From DATARH01 sp035507475 (GTDB taxonomy: Bacteria; Pseudomonadota; Alphaproteobacteria; ATCC43930; CGMCC-115725), in the NCBI GenBank assembly GCA_035507475.1, contig DATJOB010000111.1:1-7721 (forward strand): 7,721 bases of DNA. Direction: 5' to 3'. The position numbers were made by a program, and so were the translations under genes. Numbering within the stretch: position 1 is the stretch's first letter; the number at the start of each line of letters is the position of its first letter. Positions 6,347 to 7,721 of this stretch are shown here, piece by piece. Under the pieces are notes generated by a model. It had not been told where the DNA came from and made no database searches. It worked only from the letters and a program-made list of their open reading frames with translations.

Positions 6347-6360
6347 GGGACCGGACAGGG

Positions 6361-6996
6361 ATGCTGGTGGGGTTTTTGCTGAAGGGATTGCTGGTCGGCG
6401 TGGTGATCGCCGTACCGGTCGGCCCCGTCGGCATCCTGTGCATTCGCCGCACCATCCTCGACGGCCGGCTCGCCGGGCTGTTCTCCGGGCTCGGCGCGGC
6501 ATCGGCGGATTCGGTATTCGGCATCATCGCCGGGTTCGGCCTGACCGTGGTGTCGGACTGGCTCTTCGACTACCAGGACTTCCTGCGCATCGGCGCCGCC
6601 GCGTTCCTGCTCTATGTCGGCATCCACTCGCTGATGTCCGATCCGGTCGCGCGGCGCCGCTCGGACGCCGACCCCGAGGGCCTGTTCGGCGATTTCGCCT
6701 CGACCTTTGTGCTGACCATCACCAACCCGGTGACGATCCTGTCGTTTCTCGCGATCTTCGGGGCGATCGGCTTCACCGGCGAGGAGGCGACGCTGCTGCA
6801 TGCCGCGGTGCTGGTCGCCGGGGTGTGGTGCGGCTCGTTCCTGTGGTGGATCGGTCTGATCGCGGCCACCGGCCTGTTGCGGATGACGTTTCAGCGCCAG
6901 CACCTCGTCTGGATCAACCGCGGCTCGGGCGGCATCCTCGTCTTTGCCGGCGTCATGCTGCTCGGCAGCCTGCTTTTCGAACACGGCTGGATCTAG
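6361..6996 (+). CDS. LysE/RhtB-family amino-acid or metabolite exporter
   Basis: Inner-membrane exporter of 211 residues, typical for the LysE superfamily. The start is ATG 6361, with AGGGGA ten bases upstream; an in-frame TTG at 6304 would add non-hydrophobic leader sequence and was rejected. The first helix ends in the family motif AVPVGPVGILCIRRT (residues 17-31), followed by DGRLAGLFSGLGAASAD (34-50). The conserved Asn-Pro of the fourth helix region is at 122-123 (TITNPVTI). About six helices are apparent, with a charged cytoplasmic loop around 94-112. Members export lysine, threonine, homoserine and related compounds, but substrate cannot be read from sequence. The gene is followed after four bases by a PaiB-like gene, so the two form an operon. 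Two leader hairpins may regulate it. Confidence 0.93.
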   Translation: MLVGFLLKGLLVGVVIAVPVGPVGILCIRRTILDGRLAGLFSGLGAASADSVFGIIAGFGLTVVSDWLFDYQDFLRIGAAAFLLYVGIHSLMSDPVARRRSDADPEGLFGDFASTFVLTITNPVTILSFLAIFGAIGFTGEEATLLHAAVLVAGVWCGSFLWWIGLIAATGLLRMTFQRQHLVWINRGSGGILVFAGVMLLGSLLFEHGWI

Positions 6997-7000
6997 CGCG

Positions 7001-7621
7001 ATGGTCTACCTGCCGCCGCATTTCACCGAGACGCGCGAAGCGGTGCTCGTCGCCCATATCGAGCGCTACGATTTCGCGCTGCTGGTGACGGACCGCGACG
7101 GCCTCGTCGCCAGCCAGGTGCCGGTTCTCGTCGAGCGGCGGGCCGGCCGGCTCCATCTCTGCGGCCACCTGGCGCGGCCCAACCCGCAATGCGCCGCGTT
7201 CGACGGCGGCGAGGCGCTCGCCGTCTTCACCGGGCCGCATGCCTACATCTCGCCGAGCTGGTACGCCGCCGGCCCCGCCGTGCCGACCTGGAATTACGCC
7301 ACCGTCCACGCCTACGGCCCGGTCCGCGCGGTCGAGGACAAGGATTGGCTCGCCGGGCTGCTGCGCCGGCTTTCCGAGCGGCACGAGGCGCGCGAGGCGG
7401 CACCGTGGCGGATGCAGGACCAGCCGGAGCGGTTTCTCGACGGGATGATGAACGGCATCGTCGGGTTCGACCTCGCCGTCGAGCGGCTCGAGGGCAAGTT
7501 CAAGCTGAGCCAGAACCGGCCTGCCGGCGACCGGCCGCGCATCTGCGCCGCGCTCGAAGCGCGCGACGACCCCGATTCGCACGCGCTTGCCCGGCTGATG
7601 CGCGAGCGCGAAGGGCTCTGA
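7001..7621 (+). CDS. PaiB-like FMN-binding split-barrel protein
   Basis: A 206-residue protein of the PaiB / FMN_bind_2 family, full length. ATG 7001 is four bases after the exporter stop; no strong Shine-Dalgarno is visible, consistent with coupled translation. Family landmarks occur in order: MVYLPPHF at the N-terminus, GHLARPNPQ (residues 55-63), FTGPHAYISPSWY (76-88), VPTWNYATVHAYG (94-106), and GKFKLSQNRP (165-174) near the C-terminus. In Bacillus subtilis PaiB is described as a negative regulator of sporulation and protease genes. The fold is a flavin-binding split barrel, so an enzymatic or flavin-sensing role is equally possible. No helix-turn-helix is evident here, so direct DNA binding is doubtful. 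Pairing with a LysE exporter suggests a shared role in handling an amino-acid-like or polyamine compound, which is inference. Confidence 0.93.
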   Translation: MVYLPPHFTETREAVLVAHIERYDFALLVTDRDGLVASQVPVLVERRAGRLHLCGHLARPNPQCAAFDGGEALAVFTGPHAYISPSWYAAGPAVPTWNYATVHAYGPVRAVEDKDWLAGLLRRLSERHEAREAAPWRMQDQPERFLDGMMNGIVGFDLAVERLEGKFKLSQNRPAGDRPRICAALEARDDPDSHALARLMREREGL

Positions 7622-7678
7622 CGCGCTGTCCGACCGGCGCGGCGCTGCGTCCTTCGCGGCCCACTCTCGCGCGAGCTT

Positions 7679-7720
7679 TCAGGACAACGGCCGTTTGACC
7701 CTGCCGAAGCTCTGTCCTGA
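7679..7720. repeat. Inverted repeat at the right edge, possible dispersed repeat cut by the window
   Basis: TCAGGACA (7679-7686) and TGTCCTGA (7713-7720) are perfect 8-bp inverted copies, 26 bases apart. The surrounding text (GAGCTTTCAGGACAACGG and CTGTCCTGAG) resembles the 'GTCCTGAGCTTGTCGAAGG' type of intergenic repeat that I associate with sphingomonad and related genomes. The right-hand copy is truncated by the window end. There is no U-tract, so it is not a standard terminator. The rest of 7622-7721 holds no gene I can support. Confidence 0.45.
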
Positions 7721-7721
7721 G

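Noticed and set aside
6322..6984. Minus-strand open frame opposite the LysE-type gene
   Set aside because: The product is charged and low-complexity, while the plus-strand frame gives a classic LysE hydrophobic profile and motifs.
7622..7721. A small gene in the right-hand tail
   Set aside because: The open frame there overlaps the PaiB-like gene out of frame and gives Arg-rich sequence typical of shadows.
1..7721. CRISPR arrays, tRNA or rRNA genes, insertion sequences or phage genes
   Set aside because: No spaced direct repeats, cloverleaf-like sequence, transposase motifs or terminal inverted repeats with target duplications were seen.

Overview
The window is a gene-dense, very GC-rich stretch with strong GC3 bias, short intergenic gaps and several GTG or TTG starts. 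Gene content points to an alphaproteobacterium: a rhizobial-type haem/iron-sulfur adenylate cyclase, a LysE exporter paired with a PaiB-like protein, and a Gld-type ABC cassette. The order cannot be fixed from the sequence alone. A repeat-like motif at the right edge resembles dispersed repeats I associate with sphingomonads, but that is weak evidence.

Region 1 (1-3887, minus strand) is one tightly packed operon. Read 5'->3' on the minus strand it is: ABC ATPase (2937-3887), ABC-2 type permease (2155-2892), a GldG-like membrane-anchored auxiliary protein (189-2153), and the first 60 codons of a DUF4340-type protein that runs off the left edge (1-180). Junctions are 1 to about 44 nt, so the genes are probably co-transcribed and partly translationally coupled. 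This is the GldA-GldF-GldG-DUF4340 arrangement. Its cargo in proteobacteria is, to my knowledge, not established.

Region 2 (3888-4003) is a divergent intergenic region containing a strong bulged hairpin. Region 3 (4004-5701, plus strand) is a single large gene for a class III adenylate cyclase. It has a histidine-bearing six-helix membrane anchor, a [2Fe-2S] ferredoxin domain and a complete cyclase catalytic domain. The layout matches the redox- and quinone-responsive CyaC of Sinorhizobium meliloti, so it probably couples respiratory redox state to cAMP.

Region 4 (5698-6198, minus strand) encodes a glutathione-peroxidase-family (Cys-type) thiol peroxidase. Its stop codon overlaps the cyclase stop in a shared CTAG. 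Region 5 (6199-6360) is a divergent leader with a candidate promoter for the peroxidase and two small hairpins ahead of the next gene. Region 6 (6361-7621, plus strand) is a two-gene operon: a LysE/RhtB-family exporter and a PaiB-like FMN-binding protein. Region 7 (7622-7721) has no gene I can support, only an inverted repeat at the window edge.

The most interesting items are the redox-sensing cyclase, the functionally unassigned four-gene ABC cassette, and a 26-bp perfect palindrome inside the DUF4340 coding region. I did not find a convincing wholly new system.
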